A stretch of 64,000 nt of DNA from Actinomycetota bacterium (lineage in GTDB: Bacteria; Actinomycetota; CADDZG01; JAHWKV01), in contig JAUJPC010000002.1 in NCBI GenBank assembly GCA_030447305.1, forward strand, positions 128,815 to 192,814. Reading direction: 5' to 3'. Both the position numbers and the translations under genes were made by a program. Numbering within the stretch: the stretch's first letter is position 1; every line of letters starts with the position of its first letter. The notes under the pieces are model-generated. The model saw nothing but the letters and a program-made list of their open reading frames with translations. It did not search any database and was not told the origin of the DNA. Shown here piece by piece: positions 56,542 through 64,000 of this stretch.

Positions 56542-56805
56542 ATGAAGGTTTTGTACGATCGCGAAGCTGATGCTCTTTATGTCCCCCTTCAAAAACGTGG
56601 GACGGCCGTACACCGATCGGTTTTTGTCGATGATGCTACAACGGTAGACCTGGACATCCGGGGCGAGCCTGTGGGCATCGAGGTTCTAGGGGCCTCCCAC
56701 GGCGTTCGTCTCTTGAATTTGGTTGAGCGGTTTGATCTCAAGGGTTATGAGGACGTGTTCAGAGGAATCGAAAACCATCGATTTCACGCTGTCGAATACG
56801 CATAG
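56542..56805 (+). CDS. DUF2283 protein (partner of the DUF4258 gene)
   Basis: An 87-residue protein: MKVLYDREADALYVPLQKRG and TVDLDIRGEPVGIEVLGASH match DUF2283 (Y-D-x-E-A-D-x-L-Y, then D-x-x-G-x-x-V-G-I-E-x-L). The C-terminal helix region (RFDLKGYEDVFRGIENH) extends beyond the usual core. In many genomes DUF2283 genes directly follow DUF4258 genes and are presumed antitoxins. No separate ribosome-binding site stands out, so coupling to the upstream stop is likely. Confidence 0.82.
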   Translation: MKVLYDREADALYVPLQKRGTAVHRSVFVDDATTVDLDIRGEPVGIEVLGASHGVRLLNLVERFDLKGYEDVFRGIENHRFHAVEYA

Positions 56806-57060
56806 TCCAGCCGCTTAGGCGCTAACCATAGCTTTAAATATTGGTATAGAGCGATCTAACTGACTGAGCCCGTTTACCCGCACTCGCTCATCAGGGATGG
56901 AAGCATGGCCTACTTCCGGTTCGCCGCTTTCGGGAAGATGGAGGGGCAACTGGCGAGAGACATACCAAGTGGTTCGATGGCAATGGCCGGAAGAAGCAGG
57001 CGGTCCGGGGGTTGGCGGATAGACCGGTGAATCGGAGCCAGATCGCTCGGTTAAGCTTCT
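56806..57060. other. Short intergenic stretch between DUF2283 and sigma gene
   Basis: No supported gene. The stretch 57032-57060 begins the duplicated block shared with 54392 onward. A plus-strand phrase near 56960 that resembles an integrase N-terminus was judged too weak to call. Confidence 0.35.
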
Positions 57061-58350
57061 TTACTCGTTAAGAGGCTCCGGTTTGACCCGGCAGGTGGCG
57101 GCTCGATGCAGGAGCAGATCACGCTCGCGCAGGTTTTTGGTGATAGAAGCGGCTCGTTCAAACTCCGCGCGGGCCTCATCGAACCGGCTTAGCTTGGCGA
57201 GAAGATCGCCCCGTACGCTCGGCAGAAGGTGATAGCCCTTGAGCGAGGGCTCCTCAGTCAGGACATCGACCAGCTCCAGGCCGGCGGCCGGACCGAAAGC
57301 CATCCCTACTGCTACTGCGCGATTCAGCTCGACGACCGGTGAAGGCATCAGCCGGGCAAGCGCATCGTAGAGCGCCGCAATGCGCTCCCAATCCGTCTCC
57401 TCCCCAGAACGGGCTCGCGCATGGCAGGCAGCAATTGCCGCCTGCAGGGCGTACGGACCAAGGGTGCCGCCGAGCCTCTCCGCACGTTCGAGAGCCGCAA
57501 CCCCCCGGCGGATGAGGAGCTGGTCCCAGCGTCCCCGGTTTTGATCCAGCAGAAGAATCGGCTCTCCCGAGGGGTCGATGCGTGCCTTGGAGCGGGAGGC
57601 CTGGATTTCCATCAACGCCACGAGGCCGTGGACCTCCGGCTCATCCGGTACGAACTCGGCCAGGATACGGCCGAGACGGAGAGCATCCTCGCAGAGCGCG
57701 GGGCGCATCCAGTCGTCGCCCGCGGTCGCCGAGTAACCTTCGTTGAAGATGAGGTAGATGACCCCCAGCACCGACGCCAGACGGTTGCCAAGCTCAGCTC
57801 GGCCGGGTACCTCGAAGGGGACCTGCGCCTCGGCGAGGGTGCGCTTGGCTCGAACGATCCGCTGGGCGACCGTCGACTCCGGAACCAGAAATGCTCGCGC
57901 GATCTCCTCGGTCGTCAGGCCTCCCAGGAGCCGCAGCGTCAGAGCAACCTGCGCCTCAGTCGAAAGGACCGGGTGGCAGGCGGTGAAGACCAGACGCAGG
58001 AGGTCGTCGCCGATGCCGTACTCAACAGCCGCGTCCACAGCAGGGTCGGTTCCCGACTCCTCGGCCTCGAGCTGCCGGCCGATCTCCTCCTGCTTGCGCT
58101 CGAGTACCTTGCTGCGGCGAATCATGTCCACTGCGCGCCGTTTTGCGGTCGCCATGAGCCATGCGCCCGGATTGTCCGGTATTCCCGACTCCGGCCACTG
58201 CTGCAACGCAGCCACGAGCGCGTCCTGGGCGAGCTCCTCGGCCAGGCCGACATCACGCACCACCCTGGCCACCCCGGCGATCAGTCTGGCGGACTCAATC
58301 CTCCAGACTGCCTCTATCGTGCGATGGGTGTCGGTAGCCGCCACGATCAC
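57061..58350 (-). CDS. ECF sigma factor of the ECF42 type (C-terminal TPR-like extension)
   Basis: A 429-residue sigma factor. Region 2 at about residues 15-85 (RLIAGVARVVRDVGLAEELA, then NPGAWLMATAKRRAVDMIRR), region 4 at about 125-180 (LSTEAQVALTLRLLGGLTTE and VAQRIVRAKRTLAEA), and a long C-terminal helical extension (YNEGYSA-like NEGYSATAGDD, then TPR-like repeats to NLRERDLLLHR). This extension and the DGPF-protein partner immediately upstream are hallmarks of ECF42, in which the extension rather than an anti-sigma factor controls activity. GTG 58350 is used; GTG 58344 is possible. It is co-transcribed with the DGPF gene (58-bp gap). Confidence 0.93.
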   Translation of the reverse strand: MIVAATDTHRTIEAVWRIESARLIAGVARVVRDVGLAEELAQDALVAALQQWPESGIPDNPGAWLMATAKRRAVDMIRRSKVLERKQEEIGRQLEAEESGTDPAVDAAVEYGIGDDLLRLVFTACHPVLSTEAQVALTLRLLGGLTTEEIARAFLVPESTVAQRIVRAKRTLAEAQVPFEVPGRAELGNRLASVLGVIYLIFNEGYSATAGDDWMRPALCEDALRLGRILAEFVPDEPEVHGLVALMEIQASRSKARIDPSGEPILLLDQNRGRWDQLLIRRGVAALERAERLGGTLGPYALQAAIAACHARARSGEETDWERIAALYDALARLMPSPVVELNRAVAVGMAFGPAAGLELVDVLTEEPSLKGYHLLPSVRGDLLAKLSRFDEARAEFERAASITKNLRERDLLLHRAATCRVKPEPLNE

Positions 58351-58408
58351 ACCATCGTCACCTCATCAGTGCAACTGCGCACGGGCCGTCCGGGGCCTGC
58401 TTCTGGCC

Positions 58409-58834
58409 CTACTCCTTCCCGGCGACATGCTCACGGATGCGCTCCTCCTGCTCCCGAAGCTCCGGAGTGAACTCGGCGCCGAAGTCCTCGGCTTCGAACA
58501 CCTGCCTGATCTCAATCTCGGAGTCTTCTTCCATCGGGTTGGGGCAGCGCTTGACCCACTCAATCGCCTCTTCCTTGGACTTCACGTCGATCAGCCAGAA
58601 GCCGGCGATCAGCTCCTTGGTCTCGGTGAAGGGCCCGTCGACCACGGACCGCCTGCTCCCCGAGAATCTGACCCTAGCGCCTTTCGAGCTGGGATGAAGC
58701 CCTTCGCCCGCAAGCAGCACGCCGGCCTTCGCAAGTTCCTCGTTGTACTTTCCCATCTCAGTAAGCAGCTTCTCACTGGGAGGAACACCCGCCTCGCTCT
58801 GCGGGCTTGCTTTGACGATCAGCATGAACCTCAT
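58409..58834 (-). CDS. DGPF/YCII-related protein, ECF42 partner
   Basis: A 141-residue protein with the YCII-related DGPF motif: MRFMLIVKASPQSEAG at the start, LAKAGVLLAGEGLHPSSKGA in the middle and VVDGPFTETKELIAGFWLID, the D-G-P-F signature. A C-terminal acidic helix extends it beyond the domain. DGPF proteins are encoded next to ECF42 sigma factors and are their usual targets or cofactors. ATG 58834 has a strong ribosome-binding site (GAAGGAGG). The frame is open further upstream, but the sequence there is not protein-like. Confidence 0.92.
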   Translation of the reverse strand: MRFMLIVKASPQSEAGVPPSEKLLTEMGKYNEELAKAGVLLAGEGLHPSSKGARVRFSGSRRSVVDGPFTETKELIAGFWLIDVKSKEEAIEWVKRCPNPMEEDSEIEIRQVFEAEDFGAEFTPELREQEERIREHVAGKE

Positions 58835-59001
58835 CTGTTGCCTCCTTCTCGTTGGGAGCGGGGCCCCCGGACGGTTCGCCCGAGCTGAGAAGCTCGTCTC
58901 TACCATGGCGTCGAGTAGGGGGCTACCGAATCGACATTTCGATCAAGATTTTTGTGAAACGGCAGCCCGGCTGTTCAGGTGGGGTTGGAGCAGCCGGCCC
59001 G

Positions 59002-60852
59002 TTAGGACCGCTTGGCCACCACGTCTCGAAAAAAACTGACGAGCCGGTCGACATGAGCGTCGAAAGTGAACTCGCCCCGCTGCCGCCATACGCTGTTGCG
59101 CAGTACCGCCATCCGGTCAGAATCGCGTAGCTGTTCCACCAAGTGGTCGGCGTCGCGCCAGAACAGCCCAAGATCTCGTTCCCGGGCGAGCGTTTCGGTT
59201 GCCACCCTCGAGTCGCGGTTGTCACGCTGAATCATCGGTACGCCGGCGGCGGCCAGCGTCCCCATCCGGGCCGGGTAGTTGAGGTCGTCCCACGTCGCCG
59301 CGTAAGGGTCACCCCGGTTGCTCGAACCAAAGCTGTGAAGCCAGCCCGCGTCGTACTGCGAGAACTCCGCGACCCAGTCCGCCTGGTCGACCTGTGGGTG
59401 CAGGTGGAAGTGGGCGGGTGCCAAGCTCTTCACCTCGGTCACCCACGTACGCATCTGCCCGGCGGCCTTCTCGCTGTAGAGGTGGACGTGGACGTTGGCC
59501 TTGGCAAGCGCGCCTACGACCTGAGGTTCCGGACCCATGGGACGTCCGGGAATAACCGTGTGCAGCGCGCCGTCCGTCAGGGAGAGCTGGGGTGACCGCT
59601 CCCCGACGAGCCACTCGGCCTTCGGTAGGTCGCCGTCGACCACCAGCGTGGGACAATGCACGGTGTCCGGCACCGTAGCCGCGAACCACTCCCTCAACTC
59701 CGGGGTGGAGTAGATCACCCCATCGGACCGGGTATGGAGATCGACCAGCGCTGGCCACAGGCCGCGCTCCTGGGCGAAGAAGGGGCCCTCCTTGAAGTGC
59801 CATATGAACGGAATCCCAAGGTCGGCCATCAGTACCTCATGCGCGAACCGGATCGTCTGCCAGTTCAGCAACGCATAAATGACATCCGGTCGCAGACGGA
59901 TTACGGCCTCGCGCCAGCCTTCACGTTGGACCTCGGCGACGTGGCCGAAGGGCAGTGGCCCCACGGTGTTGAACCACTCCGGGGTGTCGGTCCACAGGCC
60001 GTGTAGCTCGTGCCCCCGCTCCTCAAGCGCCAGTATTCGTTCAGGATTGTGCGCGAGCTCGCCCACCAACAGCACGCGCAGGCCGTCACTCGCTAGGGGG
60101 GTTGATGGCCGGTCGCGAAACCGGCGGTAGTGGTTCGCCTCGTCGTGGAGGTGACCGACCGTGCTCTGTAGGCGGAGTGGTTCTTGCACTCGGTACCGGG
60201 AGCGGTAGGTGTTGAGTCCGCCCCACGGTTCGCGTAGCGCCTTATGGCGCTGGAGGGGATGCCAACCCCACTCGCACGTGACCCGGCGGGTCTCAACCGC
60301 GGGTCGGTGCTGGAGGAGCCGCGCCCACAGCATGCGGCCGAGGTCGTCGGTGGTGAGCTCGGGCCGTTCGGTCCAGCGCTCCTCGGTGCGACGGTGGGCG
60401 ACCTGCACAAGCTGCAACGGTTCACCCTCGATCTGACCTGGGGATGTTCGGAGGTGGTGGTGGCGAACGCCTGCGACGGCGAGGACCGCCTCAGGCGAGC
60501 TGTCGAGGGCTCCGCAGAGCGATGCCAGGTGGTCACGGTAGTAAACGTCATCGGACGGCAGGTACGCGATGTAGTGGCCTCTCGCGCGGTCCAGCCCGCG
60601 ATTCAGTGCGGCACCAAGGCCCAGGTTGCGGTCCAAGATCTCCAGGCAGACTCGCGGGTCATCGAGGAAACTCCCCAATGCCCTCCGGGTGTCGCCGGGC
60701 GAACAGTCGTCGACCACGATCAGTTCCCAGCTTGGCTCGCTCTGCGCGATCAGGGATGCAACTGCCGCCGGCAGGAAGCTGTCCTGGTCGTACGTCGGCA
60801 TCACGACGCTCACGCGGACGGTCGGGTTCGCCTCCCCGTTTTCGTCGGTCAT
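59002..60852 (-). CDS. Two-domain glycosyltransferase (GT2 plus GT-B-like)
   Basis: A 616-residue protein. Residues 10-130 form a GT2 family GT-A domain (VSVVMPTYDQDSFLPAAVAS, WELIVVDDCSPGDTRR, NLGLGAALNRGLDRARGHY then YLPSDD, the D-x-D-like metal site). After a linker (about 200-270), a second domain resembles a GT-B glycosyltransferase (LRVLLVGELAHNPERILALE, LRPDVIYALLNWQTIRFAHE, VIYSTPELREWFAATVPDTV). Such chimeras act in surface polysaccharide or glycoprotein synthesis. ATG 60852 is preferred (GGTGGAAAAG upstream); the frame is open for 20 more codons. It stands alone, so the polysaccharide pathway is unknown. Confidence 0.85.
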   Translation of the reverse strand: MTDENGEANPTVRVSVVMPTYDQDSFLPAAVASLIAQSEPSWELIVVDDCSPGDTRRALGSFLDDPRVCLEILDRNLGLGAALNRGLDRARGHYIAYLPSDDVYYRDHLASLCGALDSSPEAVLAVAGVRHHHLRTSPGQIEGEPLQLVQVAHRRTEERWTERPELTTDDLGRMLWARLLQHRPAVETRRVTCEWGWHPLQRHKALREPWGGLNTYRSRYRVQEPLRLQSTVGHLHDEANHYRRFRDRPSTPLASDGLRVLLVGELAHNPERILALEERGHELHGLWTDTPEWFNTVGPLPFGHVAEVQREGWREAVIRLRPDVIYALLNWQTIRFAHEVLMADLGIPFIWHFKEGPFFAQERGLWPALVDLHTRSDGVIYSTPELREWFAATVPDTVHCPTLVVDGDLPKAEWLVGERSPQLSLTDGALHTVIPGRPMGPEPQVVGALAKANVHVHLYSEKAAGQMRTWVTEVKSLAPAHFHLHPQVDQADWVAEFSQYDAGWLHSFGSSNRGDPYAATWDDLNYPARMGTLAAAGVPMIQRDNRDSRVATETLARERDLGLFWRDADHLVEQLRDSDRMAVLRNSVWRQRGEFTFDAHVDRLVSFFRDVVAKRS

Positions 60853-61368
60853 CGTAACTTTTCCACCGTCCATGGTTCTCAACAGCCTGAGCCGAAGGGC
60901 GCCGCGAGGCACATAATTTCCTCGAATATTTCATCCGATCTATGCTGCGCCGGCCCTCGGAGGTGCTTGTCAGCCGTGTAGGCCACGGGAGCGAACAGCA
61001 GGAGCACTGTGCGCAAGTGCGATAGGCAGCTTGCCGACAAGCCCTTCAACCAGTACTTCCACTGCCGCTGTTGTCGTCGCTGATCGCGCCACCTCCACCT
61101 CGCTAACAAAGTCGATTGAACGGTCCTACCCACTCGGACTCCGATGGACTCGTGAGTGGCTTTGGACTTACTGCCGAAGAGGATTGGGCAGCAACTTCTT
61201 GTACCCATAACGCTTAGTTCGTGACATGATTGTGGGGTCAAGCAGTCGGCTTCCTATTTCCTTTGGGGCTGACTCGTAAGATCGATCCCCCCAAATGGAG
61301 CCGAAGTTCTTCACCAGGGGTAGAGCGATCAACACACAGAAATTCTTCTTGGTTCCCGACTTAACTCA
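60853..61368. other. Divergent intergenic region, no gene
   Basis: About 515 bp between divergent genes with no supported ORF. It should contain promoters for both the glycosyltransferase and the STAS-GAF gene, but none is clear enough to mark. Confidence 0.4.
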
Positions 61369-62211
61369 GTGACCATCCATGAAGGGCAGACAGCCCAACC
61401 GCCGCTTCGAATCGAAAAACTGCAGGGAGAACGGGCGTTCCGGCTGGTCGGTGAGATGGATCTTTCAAACTCCTCCTGGGTCAAAGCGGTTTTCGACGCC
61501 GAGGTCAGGAAACGGGGTGACCTGATGCTGGACCTCGGTCAGCTGAACTTCATTGACTGCACTGGCAGACGTGTGCTCGCCAAGCTTGCTTCAGCCCTCG
61601 GGCCAAGAGGCCGGCTCATCGTTCGAAATCCGACGGCCGTCGTTGAGAGGCTGCTTGATCTGACCGACATCGACTCGGTTGAGAACCTGATAATCGAGCG
61701 GACCTCTCACATTGAGGAAAGGCTAACCGAGAGCACAAGCTCGATGGAGGGAGCCGATGCCGCCGAAGCGAAACTGTGGGGTCTGCTCGCGCTGATTCAG
61801 TCGATGATGCCTTCTGCCGACGACGCAAGCTTCACTTTCACGCAGGCAGGCGAGCTTGTTACTCCTGTGGCCACCAGCCTTGATGTTGAGGAATGCGACC
61901 AGGTGCAGTACAGGATCGGAGAGGGCCCATGCGTTCAAGCCGCCAAGAACGGCCGGACCGTAAATCTGTCCTTTGCGCAGGACCAGCGCCTATTGCACCC
62001 CTTTGTATTGACGGCTCGAGCGCGGGGCTTCGTTGGCGTGCTGTCCACTCCAATCATGGGGGCGGACCGCCAGCCGCTAGGAGGACTTAATCTGTACTCA
62101 CGCTCCGGCGACGGTTTCCCCCGGCTCGATGAATCGCAAGCGGAGATCCTGGCCACGCGGGCGGCATGGATCTTACAGACGACTGGGTCGAGCACTCCAG
62201 AATTCGCGTGA
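61369..62211 (+). CDS. STAS-GAF signalling protein
   Basis: A 280-residue protein from GTG 61369. The N-terminal STAS domain (about 12-110) resembles anti-sigma factor antagonists: FRLVGEMDLSNSSWVKAVF, LMLDLGQLNFIDCTGRRVLA. The usual phosphorylated Ser in D-S/T-x-G is Cys here (F-I-D-C-T-G), so regulation by Ser phosphorylation may be altered or moved to the Thr. A GAF domain follows (about 130-270: WGLLALIQSMMPSADDASFT, YRIGEGPCVQAAKNGRTVN and PLGGLNLYSRSGDGF). The ANTAR output domain often paired with such GAFs is absent. It is probably a partner-switch sensor. Confidence 0.85.
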   Translation: MTIHEGQTAQPPLRIEKLQGERAFRLVGEMDLSNSSWVKAVFDAEVRKRGDLMLDLGQLNFIDCTGRRVLAKLASALGPRGRLIVRNPTAVVERLLDLTDIDSVENLIIERTSHIEERLTESTSSMEGADAAEAKLWGLLALIQSMMPSADDASFTFTQAGELVTPVATSLDVEECDQVQYRIGEGPCVQAAKNGRTVNLSFAQDQRLLHPFVLTARARGFVGVLSTPIMGADRQPLGGLNLYSRSGDGFPRLDESQAEILATRAAWILQTTGSSTPEFA

Positions 62212-62310
62212 CAGCGCTAGAATCTCGGTGCAAGCGCACTGTTCCGGGGACGGTAGCCGTCTCGCTAAGCGGCGACACCGAGGCTTAGAGCAATCGCTAT
62301 AAGTTGCTGC

Positions 62311-63028
62311 ATGGAACTACTTGTTCGGCATGAGATGCCCTTGACCAGCGAATCCGATCAAATCTGGCTGAGACCTTCGCGGAGATCGCCCGATCCCTTC
62401 AGGCAGAGGGATCGGTCCAGCAGACGCTAGAAAAGATCGTCCATTTTGCGGTGGAGACCATCGACGCCTGCCATCATGCCGGAGTGACGCTGATTGAGGC
62501 AGGCAAGTTCAAGACTCCGGCATCGAGCGATGAGGTGCCTCCCAAGGTGGATTTCATCCAGTACGAAACTGGGGAGGGGCCGTGCCTGGAAGCCATCCGA
62601 GAGCGAGAGATATTCGAGACCTCCGATTTGACGAAGGAGCACCGTTGGCCCAACTTCGCGGCCCGCGCCAATGAGGAGACGGGCGTAGTCAGCATGCTGT
62701 CGTTTCGGCTCTTCGTGGAGGGGGACACCATGGGAGCTTTGCACATGTACTCCAAGCAGCAGGCGGCATTTGCCGACAGCGATCGCGCGGTCGGAGCTGT
62801 ATTCGCCGCCCATGCGGGTGTCGCTTTGTCCACCGCTATTGAGAGACACCAGCTCACTGAAGCGCTTAAGTCGCGGGATGTGATCGGACAAGCGAAGGGA
62901 ATCCTCATGGAACGAGAGAACGTAACGGCGGACGAGGCGTATGAAATCCTTCGACGAAGTTCACAGAACGTGAATACAAGTTGCGAGAGCTCGCGTCGAA
63001 GGTGGTCGAAGCGCAGGCGGACGCTTAG
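62311..63028 (+). pseudogene. GAF-ANTAR response protein with two frameshifts
   Basis: The gene reads well only across three frames: start MELLVRHEMPLTSESDQI (ATG 62311), then from about 62365 the GAF part (LAETFAEIARSLQAEGSVQQ, ETIDACHHAGVTLIEAG, QYETGEGPCLEAIREREIF, MLSFRLFVEGDTMGALHMYS) and the ANTAR helix (DVIGQAKGILMERENVTADE then AYEILRRSSQNVNT), and from about 62979 LRELASKVVEAQADA to a TAG at 63026. Each junction is explained by one missing base. ANTAR domains bind mRNA terminator hairpins and act as antiterminators. The read-through frame would end 62451-63056 with an aberrant tail. It is a pseudogene, or two indel errors. Confidence 0.75.
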
Positions 63029-63166
63029 CGGCCACAGTCCTCGCTACGCCTTGTGACTAGGGCTCCACAGCTCTTCTGCTGCTTAACCGAACTTGGCGGC
63101 CCGGCCGCTCCGAAAGCCACGCAACTACTCGAACTCTTAAGGCTGGAAGCCTAGGATCAAGGCCTG

Positions 63167-64000
63167 ATGTCGCCACACATGAGCCGTGAACGAAAGCTCA
63201 TCACGGTCCTATTCGCCGATGTCGTGGATTCCACCGCGATAGCCGAGGAGATGGACCCCGAGGACTGGTCCGCCACGATGAACCGCACCTTCGACCTAAT
63301 GGCCGAGGCGGTCCAAAAATACGAAGGTACGGTCGCTCAGTTTCTCGGCGACGGAATACTTGCCTTCTTCGGCGCTCCGGTGGCACATGAGGACGACGCC
63401 CAGAGAGCGGTCTGGGCGGCTCTGGCGATCCAGGACTCGGTCGCCACGCTTGCCTCCGACGTCAAGACAAGGGAGAAGGTCGACCTCAGGGTCAGAGTCG
63501 GCATCAACACCGGCCCGGTGATCGTCGGACAGGTCGGAAGCATGGAGTCCGGAACCTACTCGGCCATCGGCGACACCCTGAACACTGCGGCTCGGGTTCA
63601 GTCCGCGGCCGAGCCGTCGTCGGTGGCGGTGACAGAGAGCACCTATCGGCTGGTCTCCAAGGTCTTCGATGCTGCCGATCTGGGACAGATCGAGGTCAAA
63701 GGCAAAGCCGCGCCGGTCCACTGCTATCGAATAAGCGGGGTCCGTCCGCCGGGTCCGTTGGCCGAGTCGGCCGCCGCGCTGCACAGTCCGCTCGTCGGAC
63801 GGCAAGAACAACTGGCCGAGCTTCTGCAGCTGGTCTCGGCCGTCCAAAAGGGCCGGGGAGGCGTAGCCTTCCTGATCGGTGAGCCCGGAATTGGGAAGAG
63901 CCGGCTGATTGGAGAGCTCAGGTCGTCGAGCCGGCAGAATGCGCCCGAGCTGCTGTGGCTTGAGGGGCGGGCCCCGTCTTATGGAGGCGGTCTTCCCTAT
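63167..64000 (+). CDS. Class III adenylate/guanylate cyclase-AAA regulator, N-terminal part
   Basis: The frame opens at ATG 63167 and runs off the right edge after 278 codons. The N-terminal cyclase domain has KLITVLFADVVDSTAIAEEM (metal Asp), GTVAQFLGDGILAFFGAPVA, VRVGINTGPVIVGQVG and YSAIGDTLNTAARVQSAAE, i.e. both metal-binding Asp regions and the transition-state-stabilising N/R block. From about residue 215 a STAND/AAA-type ATPase begins (LVGRQEQLAELLQL), with a P-loop GEPGIGKSRLIGEL near 238. In full-length family members this is followed by TPR repeats. Such proteins sense signals through the ATPase part and make cyclic nucleotides. The C-terminus is outside the window. Confidence 0.88.
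   Translation, partial: MSPHMSRERKLITVLFADVVDSTAIAEEMDPEDWSATMNRTFDLMAEAVQKYEGTVAQFLGDGILAFFGAPVAHEDDAQRAVWAALAIQDSVATLASDVKTREKVDLRVRVGINTGPVIVGQVGSMESGTYSAIGDTLNTAARVQSAAEPSSVAVTESTYRLVSKVFDAADLGQIEVKGKAAPVHCYRISGVRPPGPLAESAAALHSPLVGRQEQLAELLQLVSAVQKGRGGVAFLIGEPGIGKSRLIGELRSSSRQNAPELLWLEGRAPSYGGGLPY

Noticed and set aside
56905-57035. Plus-strand phrase (KWFDGNGRKKQAVRG) resembling an integrase N-terminal domain
   Set aside because: Short, in a frame without start or further homology, and partly inside the duplicated sigma block; too weak to call.

Overview
The window is GC-rich (roughly 60-68%), with GTG/TTG starts, ATGA/GTGA stop-start overlaps and family content typical of Actinomycetota: ECF sigma factor with a DGPF partner, SARP/BTAD regulator, STAS-GAF and GAF-ANTAR proteins, DUF1684, cyclase-AAA regulator. 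The species cannot be named from this sequence. Nearly everything left of 47 kb lies on the minus strand and looks like cargo of one or more integrated elements; the right part looks chromosomal but eroded.

1-19.2 kb: conjugation/pilus module. From the left edge: the end of a type IV secretion-like locus (cut TrbL-like protein, VirB2/TrbC-like pilin), a sigma-like unknown, a broken tyrosine integrase abutting a UvrD-family helicase, then a complete-looking tightly coupled Tad/Flp operon (SAF protein, TadZ, TadA, TadB, TadC, Flp pilin, two TadE-like proteins, TadG-like protein, membrane protein, PKD-like secreted protein, LysM-BTAD regulator). Upstream of it sits a block with an extra DNA sliding clamp (DnaN), an ArdC-like protein, a Cys-based phosphatase, two unknowns, a small protein and an HTH regulator, punctuated by hairpin terminators. 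No secretin or prepilin peptidase is in view.

19.2-20.7 kb: mostly gene-free, with a decayed DDE transposase.

20.7-36.9 kb: a six-gene operon resembling class 1 DISARM but not canonical: a very large DEAD/DEAH helicase with DUF1998 (as if DrmA and DrmB were one chain, with a nuclease-like tail), a RelE-like/UvrD helicase fusion, a 70-residue protein, a SNF2/DrmD-like helicase, an Eco57I/DrmMI-like adenine methyltransferase, and a DUF262-HNH (GmrSD-like) protein. No DrmC phospholipase-D gene is present. This is the most interesting system here.

37.2-48.1 kb: RecD, RecB, RecC and a Mug/UDG-like glycosylase form a second operon. Then, on the plus strand, come a winged-helix protein and a frameshifted, truncated sacsin-like ATPase, which stops about 190 bp before a 43-bp copy of the 3' half of a tRNA-Val(UAC) gene. 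A second copy (42 of 43 identical) lies at 53.95 kb. These look like attachment-site scars, so much of the left part may be an island integrated at a tRNA.

48.3-57 kb: a graveyard with a few intact genes: NmrA-like, 5-formyl-THF cyclo-ligase, amidotransferase, integrase and sigma-factor fragments, an intact IS110 transposase, DUF1684, a lipoprotein and a DUF4258/DUF2283 pair. 57-64 kb: ECF sigma factor with DGPF partner, a two-domain glycosyltransferase, a STAS-GAF protein, a frameshifted GAF-ANTAR gene and the start of an adenylate cyclase/AAA regulator cut by the right edge.
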